Both the position numbers and the translations under genes were made by a program. Below are positions 25,363 through 38,237 of a stretch of DNA of 38,237 nt, piece after piece (position 1 is the stretch's first letter; each line of letters opens with the position of its first letter). This DNA is from an uncultured Pelagibacteraceae bacterium (GTDB lineage: Bacteria > Pseudomonadota > Alphaproteobacteria > Pelagibacterales > Pelagibacteraceae). The notes beneath the pieces are model-generated. The model was not told the origin of the DNA. It saw only the letters and a list, made by a program, of their open reading frames with translations, and ran no database searches. The stretch is from assembly GCA_902606665.1 (NCBI GenBank), contig CACLHE010000003.1, positions 1 through 38,237 on the forward strand. Reading direction: 5' to 3'.

Positions 25363-26760
25363 ATGAGAATTAATATTGGAAGCAATGAAGTAATACATTT
25401 TATTGGTATCGGTGGAATTGGCATGAGTGGTTTAGCGCAGATAATGAATAATATGGGATTTACTATCCAAGGTAGTGACTTAAGTCAGAATAAAAATACA
25501 GATAGATTAATTAAGTCAGGAGTAAAAGTATATTTTGGTCACCATCAAAAAAATTTAAAAAAAGCTACTATGATTGTGGTGTCATCAGCTATAAAAAAAA
25601 ATAATAAAGAATTGTTAAGAGCAAAAAATAAAAAATTACCTATTTTTAAAAGAGGAGATATGCTTGCGAATATTGTTTCATTAAAAAAAAATATTGTAGT
25701 TACAGGCTCACATGGAAAAACAACAACAACATCTTTAATAGCAAATATTTTATCTGAAGCAGGATTGGATCCAACAGTAATTAATGGTGGGGTAATAAAT
25801 TCACTTAAAAATAATGCACAACTGGGAAAGGGTGAATGGGCAGTAATAGAGTCAGATGAGTCGGATGGAAGCTTTTTAAAGCTTCCAATTTCCTATTCTA
25901 TTGTAACTAATATAGACAAAGAACACTTAGATTTTTATGGAAGTTTTAAAAAGTTAAAAAAAAGTTTTTGTACCTTTATTGAAAAAACACCATCTTTCGG
26001 AAAATCTTTAGTCTGTATTGATAATAAAAATTTAAAAAATTTATTATCAAAAACTAAAACTCGTAATTTTTTAACTTATGGATTTAATAAAAAATCGAAC
26101 TATCAGATTACAAATGTTAGAAAAAAAACTAATCACTCAATTTTTGATTTGAAATTGAAATTACCCTCACAAATATTAAAAAATATAGATAATATAGTTG
26201 TCAATCTCATTGGTGATCATAATATTACTAATGCAACGGCTTCAATAGCTGTTGCTTTAAATTTAGGCATCAAAATAAACAAAATAAAAAAAGCACTTAG
26301 AAAGTTTTTAGGAATTCAAAGAAGGTTTACAAAAGTTTTTTCTCTTAACAATATAGAATTCTATGATGATTATGCCCATCATCCAACTGAAATTAAAGCT
26401 GTTATAACTAGCGCAAGGCAGGTTCATAAAAATAGAAAAATAATTTGTGTTTTTCAGCCTCATAGATATTCTAGAGTAAAATCCCTAAAAAATGAATTTG
26501 CATCATCATTTAAATTAAGTGATACAGTTTTATTATGCCCAGTTTATTCAGCTGGAGAAAAAAAGACATATAATTTTAATCAAGATGACTTTTCCAGTTT
26601 AATTTCAAAAAAATCTCGAATTCAGGTAATAAATATAAAAAATAAAAATGAATTAAAGAATTATTTTATAAAAAATTTATTAAGAGATGAAATGGTCATT
26701 TGCATGGGGGCAGGAAGCATATCAAATTGGATAAGAGAAATAGGAAATGAAATGAAATGA
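25363..26760 (+). CDS. murC: MurC, UDP-MurNAc:L-Ala ligase
   Basis: First Mur ligase of the stem peptide, 465 aa. 'VIHFIGIGGIGMSGLAQIM' marks the UDP-MurNAc domain, the ATP P-loop is 'VVTGSHGKTTTTSLIA' near 110-125, 'AVIESDESDGSFLKL' and 'VTNIDKEHLDFYGSF' hold metal and substrate residues, 'GIQRRFTKVF' and 'YDDYAHHPTEIKA' are MurC signatures, and 'FQPHRYSRV' follows. It starts 2 bp after murG and overlaps murB by ATGA, which suggests coupled translation. Confidence 0.97.
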   Translation: MRINIGSNEVIHFIGIGGIGMSGLAQIMNNMGFTIQGSDLSQNKNTDRLIKSGVKVYFGHHQKNLKKATMIVVSSAIKKNNKELLRAKNKKLPIFKRGDMLANIVSLKKNIVVTGSHGKTTTTSLIANILSEAGLDPTVINGGVINSLKNNAQLGKGEWAVIESDESDGSFLKLPISYSIVTNIDKEHLDFYGSFKKLKKSFCTFIEKTPSFGKSLVCIDNKNLKNLLSKTKTRNFLTYGFNKKSNYQITNVRKKTNHSIFDLKLKLPSQILKNIDNIVVNLIGDHNITNATASIAVALNLGIKINKIKKALRKFLGIQRRFTKVFSLNNIEFYDDYAHHPTEIKAVITSARQVHKNRKIICVFQPHRYSRVKSLKNEFASSFKLSDTVLLCPVYSAGEKKTYNFNQDDFSSLISKKSRIQVINIKNKNELKNYFIKNLLRDEMVICMGAGSISNWIREIGNEMK

Positions 26761-27668
26761 ATTTGATTTCGAATCTAAAAGAAATAAAAAAAAAAATTTC
26801 AGGGCAAATTTTATTTAATGAATATCTTTCAAAGTATTCTTGGTTCAATATTGGTGGACCAGCGAAAGTAATATTTAAACCAAAAGACTTAAATGAACTA
26901 TCTGTTTTTTTAAAACATTTAAAAGGGTATAATAAAATTAAAATATTAGGCGTGGGATCAAATACTCTGATCAGAGATGGAGGTTTTGATGGAATTATAA
27001 TTAAGCTTGGAAAATCTTTTTCTCATATATCTTTATTTGATAACAATAAGATCATAGCCGGCACCTCAGCGTTAGATAAACAAGTATCAAATTTTGCACT
27101 TCACAATTCACTTTCTGGTTTTGAATTTTTATCTTGTATACCCGGTTCCATTGGAGGAGGTATAAAAATGAATTCTGGTTGCTATGGAAATGATATTTCT
27201 AAAATTTTGGTTTCAGTTCAAGCAATGGATATGGAAGGAAAGATAAGAGTAGTAAATTCATCAGATATAAAATTCTCTTATAGAAAATGTAATATGAAGA
27301 AAGATTTAATTTTTGTAAGCGCAACTCTTCTCGGAAAGAATGATAATAGTAAAAGTATTGAAAAAAAAATTAATGAATTAGTTGAAAGAAAAAAAATAGA
27401 TCAACCATCAAAAATAAAAACCTGCGGAAGCACTTTCAAAAATCCTGAAAAAAATAAAGCGTGGTCTCTTATAAAAGAATCTGGGTGCGCAGGAATGTCA
27501 GTAGGAGACGCATGTATTTCTCAAAAACATTGTAATTTTTTTGTTAATAAAGGTAAGGCCAGATCAAAAGATCTGGAGGATTTAATTAAAAAAGTTAAAA
27601 ATGCAGTTTTAAACAAGACAGGTATTGAACTTGAATTAGAACTAGAAATTATCGGAGAAAATTTATGA
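26757..27668 (+). CDS. murB: MurB, UDP-N-acetylenolpyruvoylglucosamine reductase
   Basis: FAD enzyme, 303 aa, that reduces enolpyruvyl-UDP-GlcNAc to UDP-MurNAc. FAD-binding segments are 'WFNIGGPAKVIFKP' near 30-43, 'ILGVGSNTLIRDGGFDG' near 63-79 and 'SCIPGSIGGGIKMNSGCYG' near 125-143. 'CGSTFKNPE' holds the active-site serine and 'ELELEIIGE' near the C-terminus holds the catalytic glutamate. An 11-base A run near codons 11-14 is intact in frame. Neighbours overlap by ATGA on both sides. Confidence 0.96.
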   Translation: MNLISNLKEIKKKISGQILFNEYLSKYSWFNIGGPAKVIFKPKDLNELSVFLKHLKGYNKIKILGVGSNTLIRDGGFDGIIIKLGKSFSHISLFDNNKIIAGTSALDKQVSNFALHNSLSGFEFLSCIPGSIGGGIKMNSGCYGNDISKILVSVQAMDMEGKIRVVNSSDIKFSYRKCNMKKDLIFVSATLLGKNDNSKSIEKKINELVERKKIDQPSKIKTCGSTFKNPEKNKAWSLIKESGCAGMSVGDACISQKHCNFFVNKGKARSKDLEDLIKKVKNAVLNKTGIELELELEIIGENL

Positions 27669-28585
27669 GAAACTTAATTGTAGTTCTTCAAGGCGGAATC
27701 TCAGGAGAAAGAAAAATCAGTTTTTTGACAGGGAAAGCCTGCTCTAAGGCTTTAAAAAAAATGGGATATAAAGTTAAAGAATTAGATGCAAAAGGAAATT
27801 TTATTAAAAAGTTAAAAAAAATAAAACCAAAACTTGTCTTTAATGCACTTCATGGAAGGTACGGTGAAGATGGATTTGTTCAGGGAATTTTAGAATCTTT
27901 AAAAATTCCTTATACTCACTCAGGAATTTTATCATCCAGTTTAGCAATGAATAAAGAATTATCTAGAATTTTATTCATAAAAAATAAAATAAAAACACCA
28001 AAGTATTTTTTATTAAAAAATAAAAAGGAAAATTTTTTAACTAAAATGATGAAAAAAAAGGGTATTAAATTTCCAATTGTAATTAAACCAATTAACGAAG
28101 GTTCAAGTTTAGGAGTCAGTATTTGCAAAAATAAAATACAATTTAATAAAAATTATATTAAAATCAAAAATGAATATGATTCAATTATTGTTGAAGAGTA
28201 TATTCCTGGACAAGAGATTCAAGTAGCTATTATGGGAAAGAAACCTTTAGGAGCAATAGAACTCGTTCCAAAAAGAGAGTTTTATGATTATAAAGCAAAA
28301 TACTCTTTTAAAGCAAAAACTAAGCATATAATGCCGGCCCCTATTACGAAAAAAAAATACAAAGAAGTGCTCAGTTTGGCAATGAAGGCACACAAAGTTA
28401 TAAAATGCAGGGGTATAACAAGATCTGATTTTAGATTTTTTAAAAATAAATTTTATTTATTAGAAATTAACACACAGCCTGGAATGACTAACCTTTCTCT
28501 TGTTCCAGAAATAGCACGTTATTGTGGTATAAGTTTTGAAAAGTTAGTTGATTGGATAGTTAAAGATGCTGGCATCAATAGATGA
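27665..28585 (+). CDS. ddl: D-alanine--D-alanine ligase
   Basis: ATP-grasp enzyme, 306 aa, that makes the D-Ala-D-Ala dipeptide used by MurF. Motifs are 'VVLQGGISGERKISFLTGKA' at the N-terminus (GGxSxEReiS), 'NALHGRYGEDGFVQGILE' near 60-77, 'YTHSGILSSSLAMNKELSR', 'VIKPINEGSSLGVS' (ATP loop), 'EEYIPGQEIQVAIMG', and 'TRSDFRF...LLEINTQPGMT' near 260-280, with magnesium-binding acidic residues. It overlaps both murB and ftsQ by ATGA. The cluster position corresponds to ddlB. Confidence 0.96.
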   Translation: MRNLIVVLQGGISGERKISFLTGKACSKALKKMGYKVKELDAKGNFIKKLKKIKPKLVFNALHGRYGEDGFVQGILESLKIPYTHSGILSSSLAMNKELSRILFIKNKIKTPKYFLLKNKKENFLTKMMKKKGIKFPIVIKPINEGSSLGVSICKNKIQFNKNYIKIKNEYDSIIVEEYIPGQEIQVAIMGKKPLGAIELVPKREFYDYKAKYSFKAKTKHIMPAPITKKKYKEVLSLAMKAHKVIKCRGITRSDFRFFKNKFYLLEINTQPGMTNLSLVPEIARYCGISFEKLVDWIVKDAGINR

Positions 28586-29265
28586 AAAAGTTTTATAGAA
28601 TATTTATATTATTAGTATTACTTATTTTCTTATCTACATTCAATCCAAAAGAATTAAATATTACAGTAAAAAAAAATGATGATTTTTTTAAAATAAAAAG
28701 TGTAGAAATAAGAAACAATTTATTAATTAAAGAAAAAGAAATAATCCAAAAGTTAAGCAATATTTATAAAAAAAATATTTTTCTTTTAAAAAAGCAAGAT
28801 ATAGAAGAGCCATTAAAAGATATCGATTTTTTTGAAAAAATTGAGGTAAAAAAAAAATATCCAGATAAGATTGTAATAACAATTTTTGAAACATTTCCAG
28901 TTGCAATTTTGTTTAAAAATAAAGGCAAGTATTTTTTGGATAGCTCATCTAATCTAATCCTTTTTGATGATAAAATAATTAGTAAAGAATTACCAAGTGT
29001 TTTTGGTGAAGGAGCTGAGAAAAAATTTATATATTTTCATGACAAATTAAAAGAAAACAATTTTCCTTATGAAAAAATAAAAAATTTTTATTATTTTAAA
29101 ATAGGACGTTGGGATATAGAACTTGGTGAAAAAAAAGTAATAAAATTTCCAAACAACAACGAAAATGAAGCAATTAATAAATCTATTAAATTATTAAAAA
29201 ATCAAGATTTTCAAAAATATAGCATGATAGATTTAAGAGTAGATGGTAAGATAATAGTAGAGTAA
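28582..29265 (+). CDS. ftsQ: FtsQ, divisome POTRA protein
   Basis: A bitopic membrane protein of 227 aa, somewhat short for FtsQ. The N-terminus is a membrane segment (FYRIFILLVLLIFLSTF, about 4-20) with almost no cytoplasmic tail. A POTRA domain follows: 'FFKIKSVEIRNNLLIKEKEIIQKL', then 'NIFLLKKQDIEEPLKDIDFFEKIEVKKKYPDKIVITIFE', the classic alternation of POTRA strands and helices. The C-terminal beta domain ends 'MIDLRVDGKIIVE', as in FtsQ. It recruits FtsB/FtsL. It overlaps ddl by ATGA and ftsA by one base (TAATG). Confidence 0.9.
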   Translation: MKKFYRIFILLVLLIFLSTFNPKELNITVKKNDDFFKIKSVEIRNNLLIKEKEIIQKLSNIYKKNIFLLKKQDIEEPLKDIDFFEKIEVKKKYPDKIVITIFETFPVAILFKNKGKYFLDSSSNLILFDDKIISKELPSVFGEGAEKKFIYFHDKLKENNFPYEKIKNFYYFKIGRWDIELGEKKVIKFPNNNENEAINKSIKLLKNQDFQKYSMIDLRVDGKIIVE

Positions 29266-30482
29266 TGAAATCTGAGGATATAATAGGTATAATTGAATTA
29301 GGAAATGTAAATATTAAATGTATTATTATTAATTTGAGTAATAATAAGACTGAAATACTATCAACATCCACAACACCATCTGACGGCATTTATAACGATG
29401 TTATTATAAATATGTCAAAAGCTTCGAAAGCAGTTAGATCTTGTATAAGCAATGCCGAGAAAATTGCTAAAATATCTTTAAAAAAAATAAACGTGGTTAT
29501 TGAACAAACAGATTTTTTATGTACAAAATTTTCAAAACATAAAAAAATTGATGGATCAAAAATTCATAAAGAAGATATTGAATTTCTATTAAAGGAAGCA
29601 AAAAAACAATTAATTTTAAATGATAACAAACAGTCTATAATTCATATTTTTAATTATAATTATATTGTAGATGGAAAAAAATTTATTGAAGAACCAATAG
29701 GTGTTTACGCTGATTTTTTAACTCATGAGATAACTTTTATTACCGTTCCTAAAAACAATTTAAAAAATATAGTTCAAGTTTTTATTGATTGCGATCTTGA
29801 AATAGCAAGAATAGTTTCACGCTCATATGCATTAGGAGCTAAATTATTAAGTTATGAAGAATTAGAATCTGGATCCATTATAGTGGACCTAGGATCTGAG
29901 AAAACAAGTTTTGGATTTTTCAAAAATTTGGCACTTACTCATTCTATTACTTTTCCAATTGGAATTAACCATATTAATAAAGATATTTCAAAAGTATGTT
30001 CATTAAGTTTGTCAGAGTCAGAAAAAATAAAAAATAATATAGATTTATCATTCAAAAATAATCAAGATCTTTTTGATGAAAATGGTTATTTAAAAGATTT
30101 TTATTTTACCGATTCAAGTTTTAGAAAAATAAGCCAAAAATTAATTTTCGATATTATAAATGCTAGATTAGATGAAATCATCGATTTATTAAAAAAACAG
30201 CTATCAACTGCTGGATTTAATAAAAAGCCAGGAACGAGTTTTTTTATTACAGGTGGTGGATCCAATCTACTTAATATTGAAAAATATTTTGTCAATTTTT
30301 TTGGTTTAAATGTTAAAAAAATAAATAAAGATGCTGATAACTTAGAAAAAAGCTTTTCCTCCTGCCTTGGAGCCTTGAAGATAATCAAGGATGGCTGGGA
30401 GACTGAAGCAATAGCCGAAATCAGTAATAAAAAAGATGAAAAAATAAGCTTTTTTGCAAAAATTTTTAGCATTAATAGATAA
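29265..30482 (+). CDS. ftsA: FtsA, actin-like divisome membrane tether
   Basis: Actin-fold ATPase, 405 aa, that tethers FtsZ to the membrane. Nucleotide-site motifs are seen: phosphate-1 'IGIIELGNVNIKC' (Glu where FtsA normally has Asp), phosphate-2 'SGSIIVDLGSEKTSF' near 205-220 and adenosine 'SFFITGGGSNLL' near 325-335. The SHS2-like 1C domain lies between. The C-terminus 'KISFFAKIFSINR' looks like the amphipathic membrane-targeting helix. It is divergent but complete. ftsZ is not next to it, and lpxC follows after 70 bp. Confidence 0.9.
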   Translation: MKSEDIIGIIELGNVNIKCIIINLSNNKTEILSTSTTPSDGIYNDVIINMSKASKAVRSCISNAEKIAKISLKKINVVIEQTDFLCTKFSKHKKIDGSKIHKEDIEFLLKEAKKQLILNDNKQSIIHIFNYNYIVDGKKFIEEPIGVYADFLTHEITFITVPKNNLKNIVQVFIDCDLEIARIVSRSYALGAKLLSYEELESGSIIVDLGSEKTSFGFFKNLALTHSITFPIGINHINKDISKVCSLSLSESEKIKNNIDLSFKNNQDLFDENGYLKDFYFTDSSFRKISQKLIFDIINARLDEIIDLLKKQLSTAGFNKKPGTSFFITGGGSNLLNIEKYFVNFFGLNVKKINKDADNLEKSFSSCLGALKIIKDGWETEAIAEISNKKDEKISFFAKIFSINR

Positions 30483-30552
30483 AATTTTGCTGTAGTCTTC
30501 AGTAACATAATTTGTGTTTCAACAATTTCAGACCTTTTGTATATCCATATAG

Positions 30553-31479
30553 ATGGTTCAAGATTTTCAAAAAACTTTAAAAGAATCAGCGCAACTCGAA
30601 GGTGTAGGTCTACACAATGGTGTAAAAGTAAATATTTCTCTAAAACCAGCTGAAGTTAATTCAGGAATTAAATTTAAAAGAATAGACGTTGATAGTGAAA
30701 GAAATATTATTGATGCAACTTTCGAAAATGTAAATTCACCAGTGCTATGCACTAAAATACAAAATTCAAATAATATATCAGTGTCAACAATAGAACATTT
30801 AATGGCAGCTTTTTATGGAGAAGGAATTGATAATGTTTTGGTAGAGATTGATGCACCTGAGGTTCCTATAATGGATGGTTCTTCCTTTGATTTTGTAGAG
30901 GCTATAAGGTCAGCTGGCGTAGAAAAACAAAATCATCTAAAAAAATTTATCAAAGTTTTAAAAAAATTAGAAATAAAAGATGGTAACAAATTTATTTCTA
31001 TTGAACCTTTAAACAGAGATTTAATAATAGATTTTGAAATAGTTTACAAAAATTCCTTAATAAGAACTCGGAGAAAACAATTTAAATTAAGCACTAGTGA
31101 TTTAACTGAAATATATAATTCTAAGACATTTTGCTTATATGAAGATATTGACCATATTAAAAGTCAAGGATTAGCAAAAGGAGGATCATTGGAGAATGCA
31201 ATAGTAGTAAGTGAAAATAAAATATTAAATGAGGACGGACTTAGATATAGGGACGAATTTGTTAATCACAAAATTCTGGATTGCATAGGAGATCTTATGC
31301 TATCAGGACACAGAATTTTTGGACATATTAAAACTTCACAAGGCGGCCACCAGCTTACTAATAGATTGCTGAGAGAATTTCTATCTAATAAGTCAAATTG
31401 GGAGTTTGAAAATTTTGATAACAAACAAAAAGATCAAAAAGGCAATGTTTACCCAAGGCCTATAGCAATTAACGCATAA
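30553..31479 (+). CDS. lpxC: LpxC, UDP-3-O-acyl-GlcNAc deacetylase (lipid A synthesis)
   Basis: Zinc deacetylase, 308 aa, that commits UDP-acyl-GlcNAc to lipid A, so the organism builds lipopolysaccharide. Signatures are 'TLKESAQLEGVGLHNGVKV' at the start, 'VSTIEHLMAAFYGEGIDNV' with the first zinc histidine near residue 80, 'DAPEVPIMDGSSFDFVEAI', 'FVNHKILDCIGDLMLSGHRIFGHI' with the second His and the Asp, and 'GGHQLTNRLL' with the catalytic histidine. It is read in the same direction as ftsA, 70 bp downstream; a separate promoter in that gap is possible but no clear hexamer pair is seen. Confidence 0.97.
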   Translation: MVQDFQKTLKESAQLEGVGLHNGVKVNISLKPAEVNSGIKFKRIDVDSERNIIDATFENVNSPVLCTKIQNSNNISVSTIEHLMAAFYGEGIDNVLVEIDAPEVPIMDGSSFDFVEAIRSAGVEKQNHLKKFIKVLKKLEIKDGNKFISIEPLNRDLIIDFEIVYKNSLIRTRRKQFKLSTSDLTEIYNSKTFCLYEDIDHIKSQGLAKGGSLENAIVVSENKILNEDGLRYRDEFVNHKILDCIGDLMLSGHRIFGHIKTSQGGHQLTNRLLREFLSNKSNWEFENFDNKQKDQKGNVYPRPIAINA

Positions 31480-31499
31480 CTAAATATCAGCAAAGAAAA

Positions 31500-31527
31500 T
31501 TGTAATAATTAAATATTTTGATAAAAT
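31500..31527 (+). promoter_or_regulatory. Weak candidate promoter ahead of bamD
   Basis: TTGTAA (31500-31505) and TAAAAT (31522-31527) are 16 bp apart in the 63-bp gap between lpxC and bamD. The match is modest and chance is likely in this AT-rich DNA, but it could give bamD-ligA a separate start. Confidence 0.3.
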
Positions 31528-31542
31528 AATACTTTATCTAAA

Positions 31543-36108
<4,566 letters not shown>

Positions 36109-36112
<4 letters not shown>

Positions 36113-38148
36113 TTAATTCTTTTTAAGTTTTTTTTTTGTAATCTAGCCCATCCTGGACTTCTTATCCCTTCACTATAATCTATATCTTGATTAAAAAATA
36201 AATCTTCATTGCTTGATTCTATCTGATCTTCTTTTTTTATATTTTTTTCTGGTAGTTCGTTAATAAATCTTGAAGCTAAAGAATCAACCCAATCTCCTCT
36301 GTACAATCTGTTCATTGCAAAAGATATAAAAGATTCTTTTTTAGCTCTCGTGACTCCTACATAAGCAAGTCGCCTTTCTTCTTCTAAAGCCAAATCTCCT
36401 TTTTCCTCTAAGGATTTTTGGTGGGGAAACAAACCTTCTTCCCAACCAGGTAAGAAAACTGCATCAAATTCTAAACCTTTAGCACCGTGCATAGTCATTA
36501 AATTAACTTTTTGACCATTCCAATCCTGATCGATAGAAGTTGCCAAAGCAACATGTTCTAAGAAACTTTGTAGATTATCAAAGTCACGCATACCTTTGAT
36601 TAATTCTTTTAAATTTTCTAATCTACCTTCACTTTCTAAATCTTTTTTACCTTTCAACATTTTTGAATATCCAGATTCGTCTAATATAATTTCCATTAAT
36701 TCATAATGTTTTTTTTTTTTGAGATCAGATCTCCATTTATTAAATAAATTCAAAATTTTTAATAACCCTAATTTTGTTTTTGGTTTGATTTTATCTAATT
36801 GTAAAAGTTCAACAGCTGAATTTTCTAAAGATTTTTTATTCTTTCTACCCCATTCATGAAACTGTTTTAGGGCACCATCTCCTATAGATCTCTTAGGTAC
36901 ATTTATAATTCTTTCAAAAGCCAAATCATCATTTTTTTGATTTACTATTCTTAGAAAAGCAACACTATCTTTAATTTCTGCCCTCTCATAAAATTTAGTT
37001 CCACCAACTACGCGATAACCCATCCCAATTTTCAAAAATCTTTCTTCAAATTCTCTCGTTTGGAAAATAGCTCTCACTAATATAGCTATATTGTTTAAAG
37101 AATATTTTTTTTTAAGTTTAGATTCAATAATATCACTAACTCCTGTAGCTTCTTCTTTTCCATTTTTATAACAGGTAAGCTTGACTAATTCTCCATCTTT
37201 ACTGTCGGTCCATAATTTTTTTCCCATTCTATCTTTATTATTTGAAATTAATTCTGAGGCTGCACTCAGTATATTTTGTGTCGATCTATAGTTTTGTTCA
37301 AGTTTAATAATTTTAGTATTTTTATATATTTTACTGAAATCTAAAAAGTTTTTTATTTCAGCTCCTCTCCAACTGTAAATTGATTGATCATCATCTCCAA
37401 CGCAGCAAATATTGTTATTTTTTTTAGCAAGTAGATTTAACCATTTGCTTTGAATGTAGTTAGAGTCTTGATATTCATCGACAAGAATATATTTAAAGTT
37501 ATTATGATACAGCTCAAGTATGTCAGGATTGTTTTCAAACATTTTTACGCAAAGTAAAATTAGATCACCAAAATCACAAGAGTTTAAAATTTTTAAGCGT
37601 TCTTGATAAAATTTATAAACGTTCAATATAGCTTTTTCTAATGGCAATCCTTTTTTTGTAACAACATTTCTGGGAAGCAAACCTTTATTTTTCCATTGGT
37701 TAATTAGAGATAAAATAAATTGAGGTGATATTTTTTTTATGTCAAAATTTTCAGCCTTGCATATATTTTTTATTAGTCTCAACTGATCTTCCTGATCAAT
37801 GATTGTAAAACGTGAATTTAGGTCAACAGCCTGCGCATGTTTTCTTAAAATTTTAGCGCTTACAGAATGAAATGTTCCGAGCCAAGGTAGAGACTTTGTT
37901 TTCTGGTTTAATAATTTTAGTACACGATTTTGCATTTCTTTTGCTGCTTTATTTGTAAATGTCACGCAAAGAATTTGATTTGGCCAAGCTTTCTTTTGTT
38001 TAATGATGTGGACAACTCTAGATGTTAAAACTTTTGTTTTGCCAGAACCAGCACCTGCTACTATTAAGCAAGGTCCATCGAGACCAATTATTGCCTCTTT
38101 TTGATTTTTATTTAGATAATCTAAATAATTTTGTTTGCTAATTTCCAT
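36109..38148 (-). CDS. uvrD: UvrD/PcrA-type DNA helicase (superfamily 1)
   Basis: 3'-5' DNA helicase, 679 aa, acting in nucleotide-excision and mismatch repair and replication-fork maintenance. SF1A motifs are in order: Q motif 'LNKNQKEAI', I 'VAGAGSGKTKVLTSRV', Ia 'FTNKAAKEMQNRV', Ic/Id 'LGTFHSVSAKIL', II 'LVDEYQDSNYIQSK', III 'VGDDDQSIYSWRGAEIKNF', IV 'LEQNYRSTQNIL', V 'VNLMTMHGAKGLEFDAVFLPG' and VI 'RRLAYVGVTRAKK'. The C-terminal tail (SPGWARLQKK) resembles the PcrA/UvrD RNA-polymerase-interacting tail. It precedes the aminopeptidase gene with a 4-bp overlap. Confidence 0.95.
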
Positions 38149-38202
38149 TAAATTTATATTTTACCATTCTAAATAAAAATAAATTTAAGAAAAGTGAAAT
38201 AA

Positions 38203-38237
38203 ATGAAATACAACGGTCTTAAAATATTTAAGTTCTC
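38203..38237 (+). CDS. Possible start of a divergent gene, cut by the window edge
   Basis: ATG at 38203 opens a frame (MKYNGLKIFKF...) that runs to the end of the window with AAGAAAAG a few bases upstream. It is divergent from uvrD across about 54 bp. Too little is visible to identify it or to be sure it is real. Confidence 0.3.
   Translation, partial: MKYNGLKIFKF

Noticed and set aside
26786-26796. Run of 11 A near the start of murB as a programmed slippage site
   Set aside because: The frame is intact, similar A-runs are common in this DNA, and no downstream alternative frame is open.
30101-30508. 135-aa antisense ORF over the end of ftsA
   Set aside because: Shadow of the ftsA frame; Leu/Phe/Ile-rich sequence is expected from the complement of AT-rich coding DNA.

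Overview
The window is strongly AT-rich, densely packed DNA from a small-genome Gram-negative bacterium, most likely a marine alphaproteobacterium of the SAR11/Pelagibacterales type or a similarly streamlined lineage. This rests on the base composition, the Lys/Asn/Ile-rich proteins, the near absence of intergenic DNA, an FtsZ tail ending in the alphaproteobacterial-type peptide EIPAFLRRQ, and the LpxC-BamD-LigA neighbourhood. The lineage call is inference from gene content, not from a database search.

Layout. (1) 1-3060: the 3' part of dnaG (primase) and complete rpoD (housekeeping sigma factor), a macromolecular-synthesis pair. (2) 3075-9551: a surface-polysaccharide island with an exostosin-like transferase and a small TPR-like protein, a CAU-anticodon tRNA, then a DUF5672 protein, two GT4 enzymes, a tandem pair of GT17 enzymes and a small GT-A-like enzyme, on mixed strands. 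(3) 9569-10981: mlaC and mlaA on the minus strand (outer-membrane lipid asymmetry), closely followed by one of the GT4 genes. (4) 11086-12211: a cytosolic-looking AmpD/AmiD-type amidase and the type A RNase P RNA gene. (5) 12365-31479: a promoter with a three-box MraZ operator, then the division and cell-wall cluster mraZ-ftsZ-rsmH-(ftsL)-ftsI-murE/F-mraY-murD-ftsW-murG-murC-murB-ddl-ftsQ-ftsA-lpxC, followed by bamD and ligA. (6) 34403-38148: an M24B aminopeptidase P and a UvrD/PcrA helicase on the minus strand, overlapping by ATGA.

How it works together. The dcw block contains all the cytoplasmic steps from UDP-GlcNAc-enolpyruvate reduction (MurB) to lipid II (MraY, MurG), the septal synthase pair FtsW/FtsI, and the divisome proteins FtsL, FtsQ, FtsA and FtsZ. 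From mraZ to ftsA no gap exceeds 22 bp, so a single MraZ-controlled transcript is plausible. Departures from the usual layout are: ftsZ sits second, directly after mraZ, rather than between ftsA and lpxC; MurE and MurF are one 949-residue polypeptide; the FtsL candidate is unusually long; and recN is absent between bamD and ligA. No CRISPR array, prophage, transposase or insertion sequence was seen. The items most worth a second look are the MraZ operator and relocated ftsZ, a small SD-led ORF in the mraZ leader, and the glycosyltransferase island.
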